From Datnioides undecimradiatus (taxonomy: Eukaryota > Chordata > Actinopteri > Lobotiformes > Datnioididae): a DNA stretch of 64,000 nt. Each line of letters opens with the position of its first letter. Position 1 is the stretch's first letter. The DNA is taken from assembly GCA_008933995.1 (NCBI GenBank), contig WARS01000014.1:2465192-2529191 (forward strand). Reading direction: 5' to 3'. The notes beneath the pieces are model-generated. The model saw only the letters and a list, made by a program, of their open reading frames with translations. It had not been told where the DNA came from and made no database searches. Made by a program: the position numbers and the translations under genes. This document shows, in pieces, positions 23,224 through 36,290 of the stretch.

Positions 23224-24340
23224 GGCAAACAGGTAATAAAGACAACTGTGTCTGCAGTGGTAGAGAGGAGGACTGACTTTCTTCTGCCTTACAAAAACTA
23301 TAAAAGACGGGCCAGTAATACTCTTGGGTAACAAGGACAGAAACAGTTTGTGCAACATGTGAAATGCAGACTCATCACTTCATGGTGTAAACATGTTTTC
23401 TTCCTGTATCTTACCTCGCCATCCAATCACCTTGACTTTTGCTGCCTCTGAAGTTTATTGTTTCTAAGACTTTCACCCAGTGGACCTAATTACAAAGGAT
23501 TCAGTCCATAATCCCCTTCCTCTGGTTATAAGCCTCAAATAAAACCAAAAATCTTTAGCTAGTGCTCACCAACTTGATAAATGGATGGGACATGACCTTA
23601 TATTGCTCTTCTCCTTTCTTACTGATTTTACAGTAATTTCATTTACTTTTATCTGATGTCAGTGAGAACCACAAAACACCTTTTATTTGTTATATTATAT
23701 TTTTATGCTTTCTCCAACCTCACAGGCCATTTATGTTTTTACTAGTGATTATTCATCATTACCCGCGCTATTCTTCTTGTGCATTCCTTACCACATGCAA
23801 GGGCTGCTTTTGCTCAAGTACCCTGATGAGACTGGGATATGCATTCACGCTTCAGTCATAATATTCTGTCCATGAAACATCGAGGTTTGTTAATTCTAGG
23901 CTGTGTCTAATTTATTACCTTGTGATCTACACGTCATTACCCAGCAGCTTCCTCCCGCTCTAGCAGTGCGGAAATAGCCCTAATGAGGGTGGAAAACGTA
24001 TTTGTTTACTTCTCTGGGGCTTTATTAATGTGACACAGAGTGTGGCTGATTAAGTAGCTAACTACTCTGACATTACCTAAAAGCAACATATAAAAATGGC
24101 CTCCATTACATGAGCACAGTGGTGGTGGTGGTGATGTCAGTATTGGATTGAATGCATTTGCACAGCATGACGTTACTGTATGAGCAGGTATGTATTTACT
24201 TGCCACAACAACACAGGGTGAACATGGTAGTCTATAACACTACTAATACTACACCATACTACTTACAAATGTTATTTCAAATTCTGTTCAAAATCTGCAT
24301 TTTCAACACTTCTCATTCAGTATGTGGTCTTCTTAGCCAG
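23224..24340. other. 5' flank of the receptor gene, non-coding
   Basis: There is no CpG island and no clear TATA box in the few hundred bases upstream of the receptor ATG. Another 5' exon could exist, because the frame stays open to 23358. The rest is AT-rich with no gene or repeat that I recognise. Confidence 0.45.
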
Positions 24341-24349
24341 GTCAGTGGC

Positions 24350-24615
24350 ATGGCTCTATGGATGGCAAAGCCAGTCTGTGAATCAGCTGGCTCACAACTT
24401 TGATGCAGACTAAAATATCACAACAACTGGATAGATAATGTTTTCCACAGACAATCATGGTCACCAGAGGTTGATTCCTACCAACTCTGATTATCTCCTG
24501 ACTTACATCAGCTCCAGCAGTGTTAGCATGTAGCTTAAAGCACCATTGTGCTAAAGTACAGTCACACAGTGCTGCTAGCACTGATGTAGAGTTGTAGTTT
24601 TTTTTATAACAGGTT
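24350..24615 (+). repeat. Percomorph dispersed repeat, copy 1
   Basis: It contains ATATCACAACAACTGGATAG, AGTGTTAGCATGTAGCTTAA and AGTCACACAGTGCTGCTAGC. These match, in order and with an internal deletion, a very abundant percomorph repeat remembered as 'atatctcaacaactattggatgg ... gttagcatttagctcaaagcaccgctgtgcctaagtacagcctcacagagctgctagcatgg'. A reverse-oriented copy of the same family lies at 35925-36290. It has no coding capacity. Its class is unknown to me. Confidence 0.6.
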
Positions 24616-24816
24616 TTGTCAAAGTACACAAGTTAAAATATACAATGTGGGCAGTGTAGGCAAAACTATCCAGTCTTGCTAACACCAGCATTGTTGAAGT
24701 TACGCAAATCATGCGAGAGAACTCGTTCTTTGAACACTAATCATTAACACATGTACAATTTGTGGACCTTAGAGCTTTTTAGTTTAATTTCTCAATGGTT
24801 TTTGGGTCTCATCAGG

Positions 24817-24840
24817 GTTTGTTTGTTTGTTTGTTTGTTT
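24817..24840. repeat. (GTTT)6 microsatellite
   Basis: Six perfect GTTT units. Confidence 0.9.
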
Positions 24841-25020
24841 GGCACTCCCGCCTAAATGATTCCAGCGGGCGATCTGTTGTAATTGGTCACCACGAACAGG
24901 CCTGTCTAATGTATCAAAGGCCACTGTGCCGTTCACATGGCATCTAATCAGGCTGCGGTGAGAGATGTGATCTCCGAGCAGACAGAGCTGGACACTGCTG
25001 CAATTTCATATTGCATGTAG
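24841..25020. promoter_or_regulatory. Possible conserved non-coding element
   Basis: The block has balanced composition, retained CpGs (CCCGCC, GCGGGCGAT, CACGAA, GCCGTT, GCGGTG, TCCGAG) and no open frame of note. It is sharply set off from the GTTT repeat on its left and AT-rich DNA on its right. This look is common for distal enhancers, but only an alignment can show conservation. Confidence 0.22.
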
Positions 25021-28000
25021 TGATATGTGGATAAATTGCTTTGCTTTTTGGTTGATTTTTTTTTCAACCTTACAACCAAGTTGGATATACAGTATGCTTA
25101 AAAATAGCACTGAGGGGGAGGAGGAATGGCAGTGATCCTGGAGTGTTATTCAGACTTGTATGTAAATGGTGAACGCTCTCAGTTTATGTCCCCGATGGAT
25201 TCAGCTTCCTCTCCCTCCAGCAGTGGGTGCTCTGAAGACTGACAGACAGGCAGACAACAGAGGTGCTGTTCCTGAAATTGATTGAAAATCAGAGATGCTT
25301 GCAGGAGCAGTTTGATCTAAACAGACTGCAGAGCAAGGGGTTGGAGTGATAGAAAAGGGAGATAGAAGGAATAGAGACAAACAGAGAGAGGGAGGGAGAT
25401 GGAGAGAGGGAGCGCTGTCAGTCAGTCGTGAGAACAGATCGGCCTCAAGGTGACAACTCCTTCCATGAGATGGTTTTCCACCGAGGGTAATGGAGCTTGG
25501 GTCTTGTCTCACAAAAAGCAATTTATAGCTAAGCCAACTGAGGTCTGAGAGATACAGAGTCTCACAGAGTGGCAGATATTTTCTGCAACAAATTGTGCTG
25601 TGTCAGGCCTGTAGATTTCTACCCGAGGCCCATAACACTCTACTGAAAACATACCGGTTGTATAAGAAATTCAGGCTTTTAGAAGATTAAAAGCAGACAG
25701 ACAGCATTAAACAAATGCTTGAAGTCGTTACAGTTAATATAACCACAAGCTGTATTAATCACTCTTCTTCAGGACAGTCACTTCAAAAACCACAGGTTTA
25801 TTAATCAGAAGCCCATAGCCTGCTATCGTAAACTATTACCGCAGTGTTCTGTAGCAGCAGTAGACTCAACATGAAAGTTAAATATAATTAGAGTATTAGC
25901 GACTTAATCTTTACCCTAAATCAACACAAAAGACTCAGCTCCCAATAGGCAAAAGAGGCTGTAGAAAATAAAAATCTATGCATTTCTAATGTAAGAAACC
26001 AGCACTCTATGCATTTAGTGCCATCTGTGGTGGCTGGAGTGATCCATCTAATTTTGATGAGAAGATTATCATCTTCCACCTTAAAAATGTCTGGCAAAGA
26101 GCCAATAAATCCTGAAGAGAGTTATAACTGGGCTGTCTCCAAATTCTTGTTTGGATAAGAATCCAAAAAATATGGCTGGTCTGGCTGAATAGGATTTAAT
26201 GTTGCTTCTAGGGAAATGAAGAGACTTCTGCGGAAATCTCTCAAGCATACACACCACTTTCCAAATCACAGACTTCATTCTTTGATCTTCTTGCCAATTT
26301 CCTAAGCTTTTGTTTTGAAAACAGACAATGTCGTATGAAATCTCAGTCGAGCAGAAGATGGTCGTAAACTCTCAAGAAAGCTCTTATAAACAAAAGAAGT
26401 TAACTGCATCAAACTGATGGTGATTATTTCAAGTATGTGGACCACATGATCTGATTCTGTGTGGATATTTACGACTATTAAATACACAAAATTGAAATGT
26501 GGGACTGAATTGTGCAGTATAGTATATACATTGTGCTCCTGATTTGTCTTTTCCCATGCACTGGAGCCAGATACTTTATCTGCTGTCCCAAAGGAAGAAC
26601 TAATTATCAGACAGAAGACTCTTGGCTTTGCCTGACAGCAATTACCAGACTCAGTAATGTGCATTGGTAGTGTGGCAAACTGTAGAGTTCACTGTTGGTT
26701 GAATTATCTGGCAAATAAAGCAGATTCACTGCAGCACAGCTCTCATTCGACCTTCAGTCTCTTTTCATCAGTGTCTCTATAGTCACCTAAGCCTGGCATG
26801 TCTTATGGATTTTGGCTCAGGGGTGCCTGCCTGTGTGGGCTGGCGTTAAAACCTGTGGAAACACTCAAGGACAAAGGCAGGTAGAAGAAAGCAAGACCTC
26901 TCACACATTTTAATAATCATCTCTCAAGCGTACAAACTGTGGATAGAGAATTTGTGTGGCGTGAAGATCAGGTTGAAGACAAACGGGGAGCAACGGGATA
27001 AACTCTGCTCTGATTAAACCATCATCTCTGATTAGAGATGCCCCCAGCGATTGTTATGGTTACTGTATAGTGTGAGAGCAGAATGCTGTGTAGTTAATGG
27101 CACTTAATGCAGTCATAATGGGAAAATGATCACAGTGGGCGTCCTTTCAAAGAGAGTGAGTAGATCAATAATATGTCTTGTTTTATGTTTTTATGTGGAA
27201 GGGTATGTGTATCTGTCTTCTTTCATGATTTATGAGCTGTGCAGCTGCGTGTTCTGAGTTGCTAATAACTGATTTAGTTTTAAAATGTCTTCATTCCTAA
27301 ATGATAGATAGAGACTTTCAGTGCATTTCAATCAGATGCAAAACATATGAGCTTTGCAAAAGTGTTTTAACCCATTAACTCCATGGTGATGGTTAAGTTT
27401 ACACGTTAAATCTTTGGGCTAACACAACAACATCCTCCTAAAAAAACCCCTTGTTAACAATTGGAAGGAAGTTGTGATAGAAATCACAGTCTAAGTGATT
27501 TCACACGCATTGTTGACTAAACCATCAACTCAGACTACCTCCCCTAGAATTTTGAGGTTGTATACTGATGTCATACCACTTCTGCCTTTGTTACTGATTG
27601 TAAAAACATGTCACAGCTACCAGTCACTTTGCAGTAATTGAATTTTAGTCTCAATTCCAAAGCAAAAGTAACAGGCCATATCCTAATAGCCACACCACTC
27701 CTTTACAAAATCTATTTATCTTTATTTATACTCAAACATTATTGGGGGCTGGATTTATAAAATCAGTCACAGTTTAAAATGACTAACTGACTTTTGGAAA
27801 AAGATTTGTTTGGAAGAACACTAAAAGTCTGAAGAACTGTATCGTGTGGACAGAACTGACACAGAGATGATGTCATAATAACAAATAGTACCAACAGAGT
27901 CTCCAAACAGGACTCTTTACCATTGAGTCTACAAGTCTGGACCTGATGACAAACATTCTGTGACAATGATCAAGTCACTCCAAAATCTCTCGTAAGTGCT

Positions 28001-30712
28001 CCGCTAAGATCTGCTCACTGTAGAGGCCAAAGTCAATGATTCGCATATTTTTCATCATCATCAAACCATTCAGTGACCTCTCATGTACTGCACTGATGCA
28101 CCAGCACCTGTTAGGGTAAAGGTTTCTCTTTTCATTTGTCACCTGTCTGTATGCAAATACAGAACATGTCAAATTAAAGTGCTATCCAGCTGGACCAGGC
28201 CATGGGTCCAACGCAGCTGTCTCTCTTCCTCAAATTGGCGATGATAATATGTGGAATACTTGAAGTATAATGCAAGAATATGTGTAGCACAGATGAGACC
28301 TCTCAGTAATTCTATTCAGTGGTAATAATTGACATATTGAATCTATCTTGACTACCATCTGACAGATTTGTTTTTCAGTAAATACAACATGTCAATGATA
28401 AATTGTAACTATAACAAAGCAATTTTTCAAGTGGATCCAGCAGGCGTGATTTGTGTCTCGTGTAAACAGCTTTGATAAATGCACTCCGCTGTGTTTGTCA
28501 TCCTTTTGCTCAATCATTTTCATGCTTAAATGAAGCAATTTGTTTCTCAGAGTGCAATCTGTTGGAGTTGATTATCCAAGCTGGTGATGTCCACCTCGAT
28601 AAAAATAGAAAGCCAGTCTAGCCACCCACTTCTGATGCCAATAAGAAATACAGCAGGCTTTGTTTCTGTCGAGAATCTGGAATGATTGCGAGGAGTGACT
28701 TCTGTGGAAGAATGTGAGAAAACAGAACTTTAATTACTGTAATGAATCTTTCTGGAGAGGTATTGAAAGTGTGGCATTCGTGTGGTCTCAGCGAGAACTC
28801 ATTCTGGCTTCCAGCACTGTGGTCATTCATCATCAAAGGAACAATACAGTGCGTGGTGGAGAGTATGATAAGAAACATGAGAGCGAGAGAGAGAGAGAGG
28901 GAGGGAAAGATACTGTATAGTTTCAGGCCAAACTAAGGAATCTCAGATGTTCACTTAATCTATAGCCAACCAAATAATAATAATAATAAATTACTATATT
29001 AGCCACTGAAACAAATACTATAATAATTCAGAAAGATGTATTTGGAAGCTAAATGGCCTGCCAAGGAAAGAAAAAAATTTGTTCTTTAATAAACTTTTTG
29101 GCCACTCAGAAACACAATTCAATCTTCCATGTATTCGAAAATAACTGATGGATTCAATTAGTATGTAATTCAATCTTGTAGCTACACTGGTTTGAATTCT
29201 GCCCAAGCTACTTATATCTTGAAGCTTTTGTAATATATATGCAAATTTATTTTCTGACACATTTCTACAAGCAAATTACGAGTGCTAGTTTCTCATAATG
29301 GCCAATCAATTCCTCATTTGGAATATTCATTTCAGCAACAACCCAAAAGCCTTGCCCTCGCTCAGAGAAGAAACTCTTCCGCTGAGTGATGCCTTTGCAC
29401 CTTTAATTTCTCGGTAAGAGATCAAATGTGCACCACTTTTAGTTTTCTAATTCGCTGCTTTCGTATATTAAGCTTTTGCTGACAAATATTTTTGTGCTAT
29501 TGAGCAGATGCACTTTACTGAACAGTGTTCAACAGTCGGGAAATGTAATCACCAAACAGATTTGCACTCTGAGACAATTTGTAGCTGAGAACTGAAGCAT
29601 TTTTGTTACCAGCCACTGAACCAACTCATTGCTACTGTAACTTGTGAAGTGTCAACAAAGTAGTTAAAATATAAAAAAGGAAATAACCTGTCATGTATAA
29701 TTTATGAGTCGTGTCTTTGCAAAATTGTATTGCCTCTCGTTTTCTTTTGAGTGCCTGCCTCGGTGTGTGAAAGGATTTCTGTGTGTGTTTTTGGACACGT
29801 CGGCATGCTCGAGTTTGTTTGTTGTTTTTAGACACTTTAATATTACTGCCTTACTGTGTGGAAGCACTGAATTTGTCAATGTACTGCCAGCAGCACCTTC
29901 GCCATTTCTTGAAGGTCATGGCCCGCATTCTCAAGATGGCAAAACCAAAATGAATGAGTATGAAGGAATTTTAGGTTTCCCATGAATTTCTCCATAGCTC
30001 ACAACTTTAATTCCCCATCAGTGTTTTTAGTTTGCTAATGGTTTTACACTTTGTTTGACCTGATATAATTTGGATGGAGCACAGATGTGCACATGTCTGT
30101 TTTGTGTCTGCCTGTGTGCCTGAGTTTTGCAACAACACATGCAGCTGTTCTTTTGTGAGTCACTTCTGTGGGCACAACAAAACATAATTACTCTGATGAA
30201 CACTGAATGGCTGAGTGGTTTCCTGAGATCACAAATCTGGAGAATCATGAACCCACACCAAGCCATTCATTTTAATGTCTGCGCTGAGATAAAGGCGGGA
30301 GGGGTGGGAGGCATGAAGCGCTGACCCCAAACAGTATTGCTTATATGACACTGTAACCTATTATAAAACCTGTTCTGTCTTGCATTACGAAGTTGTCGTA
30401 CGACTGCAGAACCAGGCTGGTTTTAGAACTCCAGTCGACAGGCCCGACATTGTTAGTGTTTGACAAACCTCTGAGACATTTTAGTGCTCTTCATCATACT
30501 TTGAATAAACAAAACACAGCAGATAATTTAAAATGACTATAATGTACATCCAGCTACACTCTTCTGTTGATGTAAAACAGCACATTAAACCAGAGCAGAG
30601 TGTCCTTTTAAATTCTCTACTTTAATAACGTGATGATGATGTGTCAACGGAGTTTAATCAAGTGAACCACTCATGCTGATAAACACAAGTTGGACTTTTG
30701 CCCTGACTCATA
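25021..30712. other. Gene-poor stretch
   Basis: No gene is supported. Minor items are a GA-rich run (28880-28906), (AAT)5 (28973-28989) and a 26.93-27.15 kb block with retained CpGs and the inverted repeat CATCTCT-GATT-AGAGATG (27023-27040). Another CpG-retaining block lies at 28430-28620. All open frames on both strands are short and lack splice support. Confidence 0.5.
28880..28906. repeat. (GA)n microsatellite
   Basis: GA-rich run, interrupted once by GC and ending in GGGAGGG. Confidence 0.8.
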
Positions 30713-30726
30713 CCACTAGGTGGCAG
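30713..30726 (+). promoter_or_regulatory. CTCF motif, best in window
   Basis: CCACTAGGTGGCAG is a full match to the vertebrate CTCF core CCASYAGRKGGCRS. It sits in otherwise featureless DNA, as expected for an insulator or loop anchor. Occupancy cannot be judged from sequence. Confidence 0.55.
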
Positions 30727-33700
30727 TGGTCTCCTAATCTGGAGTCACTGCAGCTTCTAGAGATGTAGAGAAGCATAACCACCTACCCGCAATTTACATT
30801 TACATGTCTAATAGCACAGGGGTGCCTTCTCTCAGAGTGAAACTGCTTGAAAGCAGAGAAGAGCATTTTCCACCCACAGAGCTGGAATACCAGTGCGCCC
30901 AATATGTGTTTTACATCACACAGCCTCTCTTAAGCAAAATGATGGAACATAGGTTCAGCAATACCACAGATGCATCCATCTCAATGTAGAATACATTATA
31001 TTACTGACTGAATAACTTTGGTGTTCTCCGGTAAGCGCATGTCACGTGGTACAGTTATGGCCCTTTTCCCAACGCTGAAACCACAGGATAAAAAGCAAAA
31101 CCTCATGACACACTTTTTCAAAAAGTGAGAAAGGTCGCATGCTGCCGGTGAAAGATATCTGTGTTTCATTGATGTCAGTTGGCAATTCATTCTCATGATA
31201 ATGCCCATGTCCTTGATTCAGACAGCAGCTATACTTGAATGATAATGCGCTGATGGGTTTGAGCCTCAGTCTGCCATGAAACGAGCATGACAGAGTGATG
31301 GGAATGGAAACGTGCATGAAGCCGCCCTGCGCCTTCCCCATTACACACCTACCAATCTGTCCTCTTTAGACGTAAATGAAAATAACAGGGCCTATTCTGA
31401 AATGGATGCCCCCTTTGTCAACCCCGTTATTCGTGAGACTCTTTCTGCGATTTCTCTATTTTTGACTCATATTCATCTGTCATTTTCTCCTTGATAGAGT
31501 GCTTCCCTTTCACTGGACTGCAAAGAAAAGTCATTGAGATTGACACATCTCTGCCTTTCTAGTCAGCTATACTGTATCCTCGCTGTAGGTCACACAGACA
31601 CCACACACACTAAAGGTCCATTGTGTTACTTTGAGCTTGGGAATAGTGATTATGGCAGAGTGCATAAAATTGTCCTTCAATCTACATGATCAGGAACAAA
31701 GCTATGTCCTTTCACACTTGTTGTCCTGACAACTCCTGAAAATATGGGCTCAACAGGAAGTCAGCTACTTAACTCATTAATTTTTGCACATAAAGCCCAG
31801 TTTACGAAAATATTGTTGACAGTGCAGTAATGACGTCACCACGGGTTTTTGCAAATCACAACTTTCAGACTATAACATACGACGTTACAAATTAAGGCTG
31901 TTGGGATTTACCAAGCACAGAGCAAATATTCCATCCAGGTGCATGATGGGAACTGTAGTATCTTTTTCTATGTGACCTCTCCTGTTTCAGTTTTAAGAAC
32001 AATTGTTCTTTTTTTTTGGTTGTTTTTTAATCTGCGTCACACAAGTCTGTTGATGCTTTATGGAAGTACAATTTCAAATCGCTTTACTTGTTTAGTTCTT
32101 CTTGGCTTGACAGATTCAGTAACAGCACCTTATCTCATCAAACCTTATACGTTTTGACACCGGTTGCTTACCGTGTTTCATGTGACAGAACATGTGAAGA
32201 CTGTTTTTTAAACGGTCACATTATTAAACTTTGTCGATTCTTCTCACTCCACTTGCTTGAATCTCAGCAACAGCAGCTCCAATAGGCTCTGGGTGTGTGC
32301 ACTGCAGATGAATGATTGATTTGTAACTACAGGGACACAGATTGATGAGCAGACAGGTACCAGGGCACCAGCTCTCTCTGAGGAGGGAATGTGCAGGGAG
32401 GATGTGGCTTATTGGCAACATGGCAGTTAAGGGTGTCATTCAGGAGAGCAGTCATGCCCAACCAAAACAAGCAGAATATGACAGACTACAGCAGCAAGGT
32501 TAAGGAGTGTCCCACCCCTTAATATATGTGATGATATAATTTACAAAGTACTTGACCTGAGCTGCAATACGCAAAGATTTTGGCAAATGTTGAGGCAAAA
32601 TCTACAATGCACTAAAAATGATCCAGATATGATGCTTTGTAATGAAACCCAAGTGTGATACAATACGGTATGATTGTAATTACAACGTCCTTTGCCCACA
32701 CAGCACAGAGTATGAAAAATTGAAGCAGAGCGAGTGCCGACTGATTTACATGCAGTAACAATATGAGCAATCACACAGACTTAATTGGACTTCAAGAAGA
32801 GCACATCAAGGTTAGGATTGTCATTACTGACAGATTCTCACTAACAAATTATGCTAACCTTAGCCTATGCAATGATCGACGGACGGTTATATTCCAATAG
32901 ACTATTTTAATTATATTTCTAGATTTATTGTGTTAATGATATACTTAATTATTGAGTTGCTGGTCTTCGTCGCCATGTGGACTGACCTCGCCAAGGAGAC
33001 ATTTTCCATTGTGCTCCCTGGGCTTACCATAATGTATTATTAGTATTCAGATAATATCCACTTATGTAGATCATTCATGCAAATACATATTAATGTAACT
33101 TCGTATCCTCTCGCTTGGCTCAGTAGCATAACTGATTTTATGATTTCCTTTAGAAAAAATCGTTGCCTTTGAAAAGCAGCAGTAATTGCTTTTGGCACCG
33201 ACATAAACAAAGGTGTGTGTACCATATGAGACCTATATGATTTCATGTGAAATGGGGCCAGAATTTGCTCAATTAAATTTGGGTTTAGGCAAAAGGTAGT
33301 TCAAGGACTTAAGCTGGCACAGACTTACCAGGGCCTCCAGGCAAGACGAAATCACACAGTAACTCAACATATGTTCATGTATTTCCAGAGTAAAGAAAGT
33401 AATATACAGCACTACTGCAAAGAATGAGTAATGACTGAACCCTTCAGCTCCTGCAGGCCCTCTTCATCTGCAGTTTAATGGAGCACCTGACAATTTCAAC
33501 CTTCTTTAGTTTGGCATACACTGCCCATGTCTGATAGGGAAGTGATTTATTGTTTACCTTTTTGGAAGATTAGAAACACAGGTTCACACTATACTGCAAT
33601 CCAACATAATGAAAATGTGCAAACACAGAATTTCACATAAATTTCCAAACTGCATTATATTGCTAATCAATTTTTTGATGAATTAGATACATTCTTGAGC

Positions 33701-35289
33701 CAATGATAACAAGTCTGGGAAGGAGTAAATCAACAGTTGAATACCACTTCATAGATTATCAGTCTTATATCCACTGATAACTAAAAGGCCAGATGGTAAT
33801 GGAGGCGACATCCAATCAATTCTGGTTTAATGAAAGAATTTTCTTACAAAGCACAACAGACATTTACAGAACAGAAATGTTACGGTCAATTAATTAACTT
33901 TTTAAAGAAGATGGCTCAAGGGCGGCATTTGCAATGTTACTAAGGGAACATCTAGCTAAGACAGTTGGGACAACATGGCTGAAATTCACTGGCACATTAT
34001 ACAGTAGTCCCTGGTGAAGGTCAGTTTGTTTTACTAAGGTATGAAAAGACACTGAAGAGAATGCTAAAAGCCTTTACATAGACTGACCCTGATGTGCTTT
34101 AGGCTTAAAGTTAGTGATGTTGCGTGGGATTTAGTAGGTGAAATGCAAACAGAGCGCTTCAATCTTAGCTTGGGTCCAGGAGGACAGAGGCGGAGGAGTT
34201 AATGCTGCTCGGTTTGGAGAAAAGGCTGTAGGGCAACGGTGATTAATCCTCCCTCCTCTCTCCCTTACTGCTTTTGTCACTCTGCTTGTTTGCAGTAATC
34301 CCCCTATGATCCATTCTTTCACTTAGTTTGATCATGTTTTTAAAAAGTGACCATGTTACAACAATTTGCTGACCACAAGGGATTTTGTTTGCATAGACAG
34401 TACAGAGATTACCATATAAAGAAATTTTAGTTAAACAGCATTACATGTGTCAGTTTCTACGCTTTGACAAAGACATTTCAGATGCCATATTTGCTAGCTT
34501 TGTATTGACAATGAAAATTAAAGACAAACGTTTGCTTACCCGGTTTTGCCAAGCTGTTATTGTGGGTAAATAGGTGGAATGGAAATAACTTACCCACTTA
34601 ATAACATGGTTGCGTCATTAGGCCTTGGAAAAGTTTATGACCCACACATGTGGAGCTTTGCCTTTGGCTACTTGTGGCATATAAAAACACGTAACAGATG
34701 TTAAACATATAGACATCGTATTCATAACACATAACAGACGTTAATCACATGGGCATAAGATACAGGATTCTACACTGTGTGGAAATACAAAGAAAACAAA
34801 AATCAAAAAAAGCAAAGTGTGAATTGTCCAGCAGAGATGTATATGCAGCTATACAGCACAGCTGAGGTTTGGGAATTCAAACACTGCAATGCATTTTGGA
34901 CAAAGACCTTGATTTCCTTAGTGGCTCCTGACACACTATATTACCTGCCTGAGGGGAACTATACAAACTGTGAGAAACATTGTCATCATTTTTTTTTCCT
35001 GATTCAAACTGGATGTGGGCTGCATAACAATTTGTGAACTGGGAGACAGGGAAGTGATCAAAGGGGGTGTTTTATGAGACATTTATATTTTAAGAGAGAC
35101 TGTGTCATCAGTTTGACTGATTATATTTGATCCACATATGTTTAATAATCTGTGTAAGAGGTACCAGCAACTTTCTGTTCAATAAAGAATACAGTAAATT
35201 ACACTGACATGGTTACAATTATAGATCTGTTAATTCTTGTAATATATTACGCTCTATTATCTCTCCATTGTTTGTTTGAACAGCGTCTC
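30727..35289. other. Gene-poor stretch
   Basis: No gene is supported. A block at 31220-31500 keeps CpGs and carries a 60-codon plus frame (31312-31494), which I treat as chance. A minus-strand splice pair at 33329-33414 (acceptor TTCTTTGCAG, donor CCTG|GTAAGT) encloses one open frame but has no partner exon. Confidence 0.5.
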
Positions 35290-35700
35290 GAAATTCTAAA
35301 AAGGAAATGAAAGCTCTGTCGCCTGTAGGGGCTGAGCATAGCACTCACCATACTGGGCTTTTCTCGTCTAAACACAGCATCATGGCTGACTGCCCATCGC
35401 CTTTTCACCGGGCACGCCAACAGAGAGGTGCGCCCATGTGTGGACGGTTGCAAGTGGGGCGTAGGTTGGTGGGAGTGTTGAGGGTTGGGGGATGGAGGAT
35501 GTCCCTTGAACCTATTAATAGCTCTCTGACAAAGCACCTCGGGGAGATATCACACGCTCTGCTGGACTCCTACACAGAGAAATCCTCAGAGTGGCTCTCC
35601 AGAGATGGGCATTCCTTACGGACACACAGGAAACACAACCCCGATGAAGGGCATCATATGGTATTTGAGGAGAGCGAGTTGAGTGCGCCTTAGCACAGTT
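35290..35700. promoter_or_regulatory. GC-richer block, possible regulatory element
   Basis: This segment is clearly richer in G+C and CpG than its flanks. It includes a G-rich run on the plus strand (35456-35493, runs GGGG, GGG, GGG, GGGGG) that could form a long-loop G-quadruplex. Both strands carry frames over 90 codons here, which is what low stop-codon density in GC-rich DNA gives. No splice signals frame them. Confidence 0.22.
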
Positions 35701-35924
35701 CATGGCAAGTGTGAACACATGACTCTGAGGAAAATATAGTGAAAGCACATACCTATGGAAAGGCTTCAGAGGGGACAAACATTTTGAACATCGCTTGGAC
35801 AAACCAAGGAGCTGAAACCATTTTTCTACAGTGATTTTCAAAAGACTGGAACCTAATAAAATAAATTGTCTTCAGCCATGCTACAGTAGCTGTTCTGTAA
35901 GGTTGTGCACAGTTATTTGGGTAA

Positions 35925-36290
35925 AATGCTAACATCCACATGCTGCACAATGCTAACACGCTAATGTGTAGCAGGTAAAATGTTTGCTATTAAAGTTTTT
36001 CATGTAAGCATGCTAACATTTGTAAATTAGCACTAAACAGAAAGCACACTGAAGATGATTGGAACGCTAAAAGTTTTGCAGACGTTAGCTCATCTGCAAA
36101 AACCAAAGCATTAGTGAAATTTAAACTTTAACCCGATGATGGTGCTACAAGATAAGTCAGGGGATCTTCAAAGTTTTCACAAGTTCTCCCAAGGAGAACA
36201 GGAATGTCTGTACCGAATTTCAGTGCAATCAGTCCAATAGCTGTTGAGATCTGTACCATAAATCTTAACCTCATGGAGTGTTAAAGGCAA
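35925..36290 (-). repeat. Percomorph dispersed repeat, copy 2
   Basis: Diagnostic pieces in order are repeated GCTAACA units, GATGATGGTGCTACAAGATA, AAGTCAGGGGATCTTCAAAG and TCTGTACCGAATTTCAGTGC followed by CAATAGCTGTTGAGA. These match the same abundant percomorph repeat as at 24350-24615, in the opposite orientation. The match to the remembered family is strong; its class is unknown. It is non-coding. Confidence 0.7.

Noticed and set aside
35307..35693. 128-codon plus frame and overlapping minus frames
   Set aside because: A GC-richer block lowers stop density on both strands. No splice signals and no recognisable domain.
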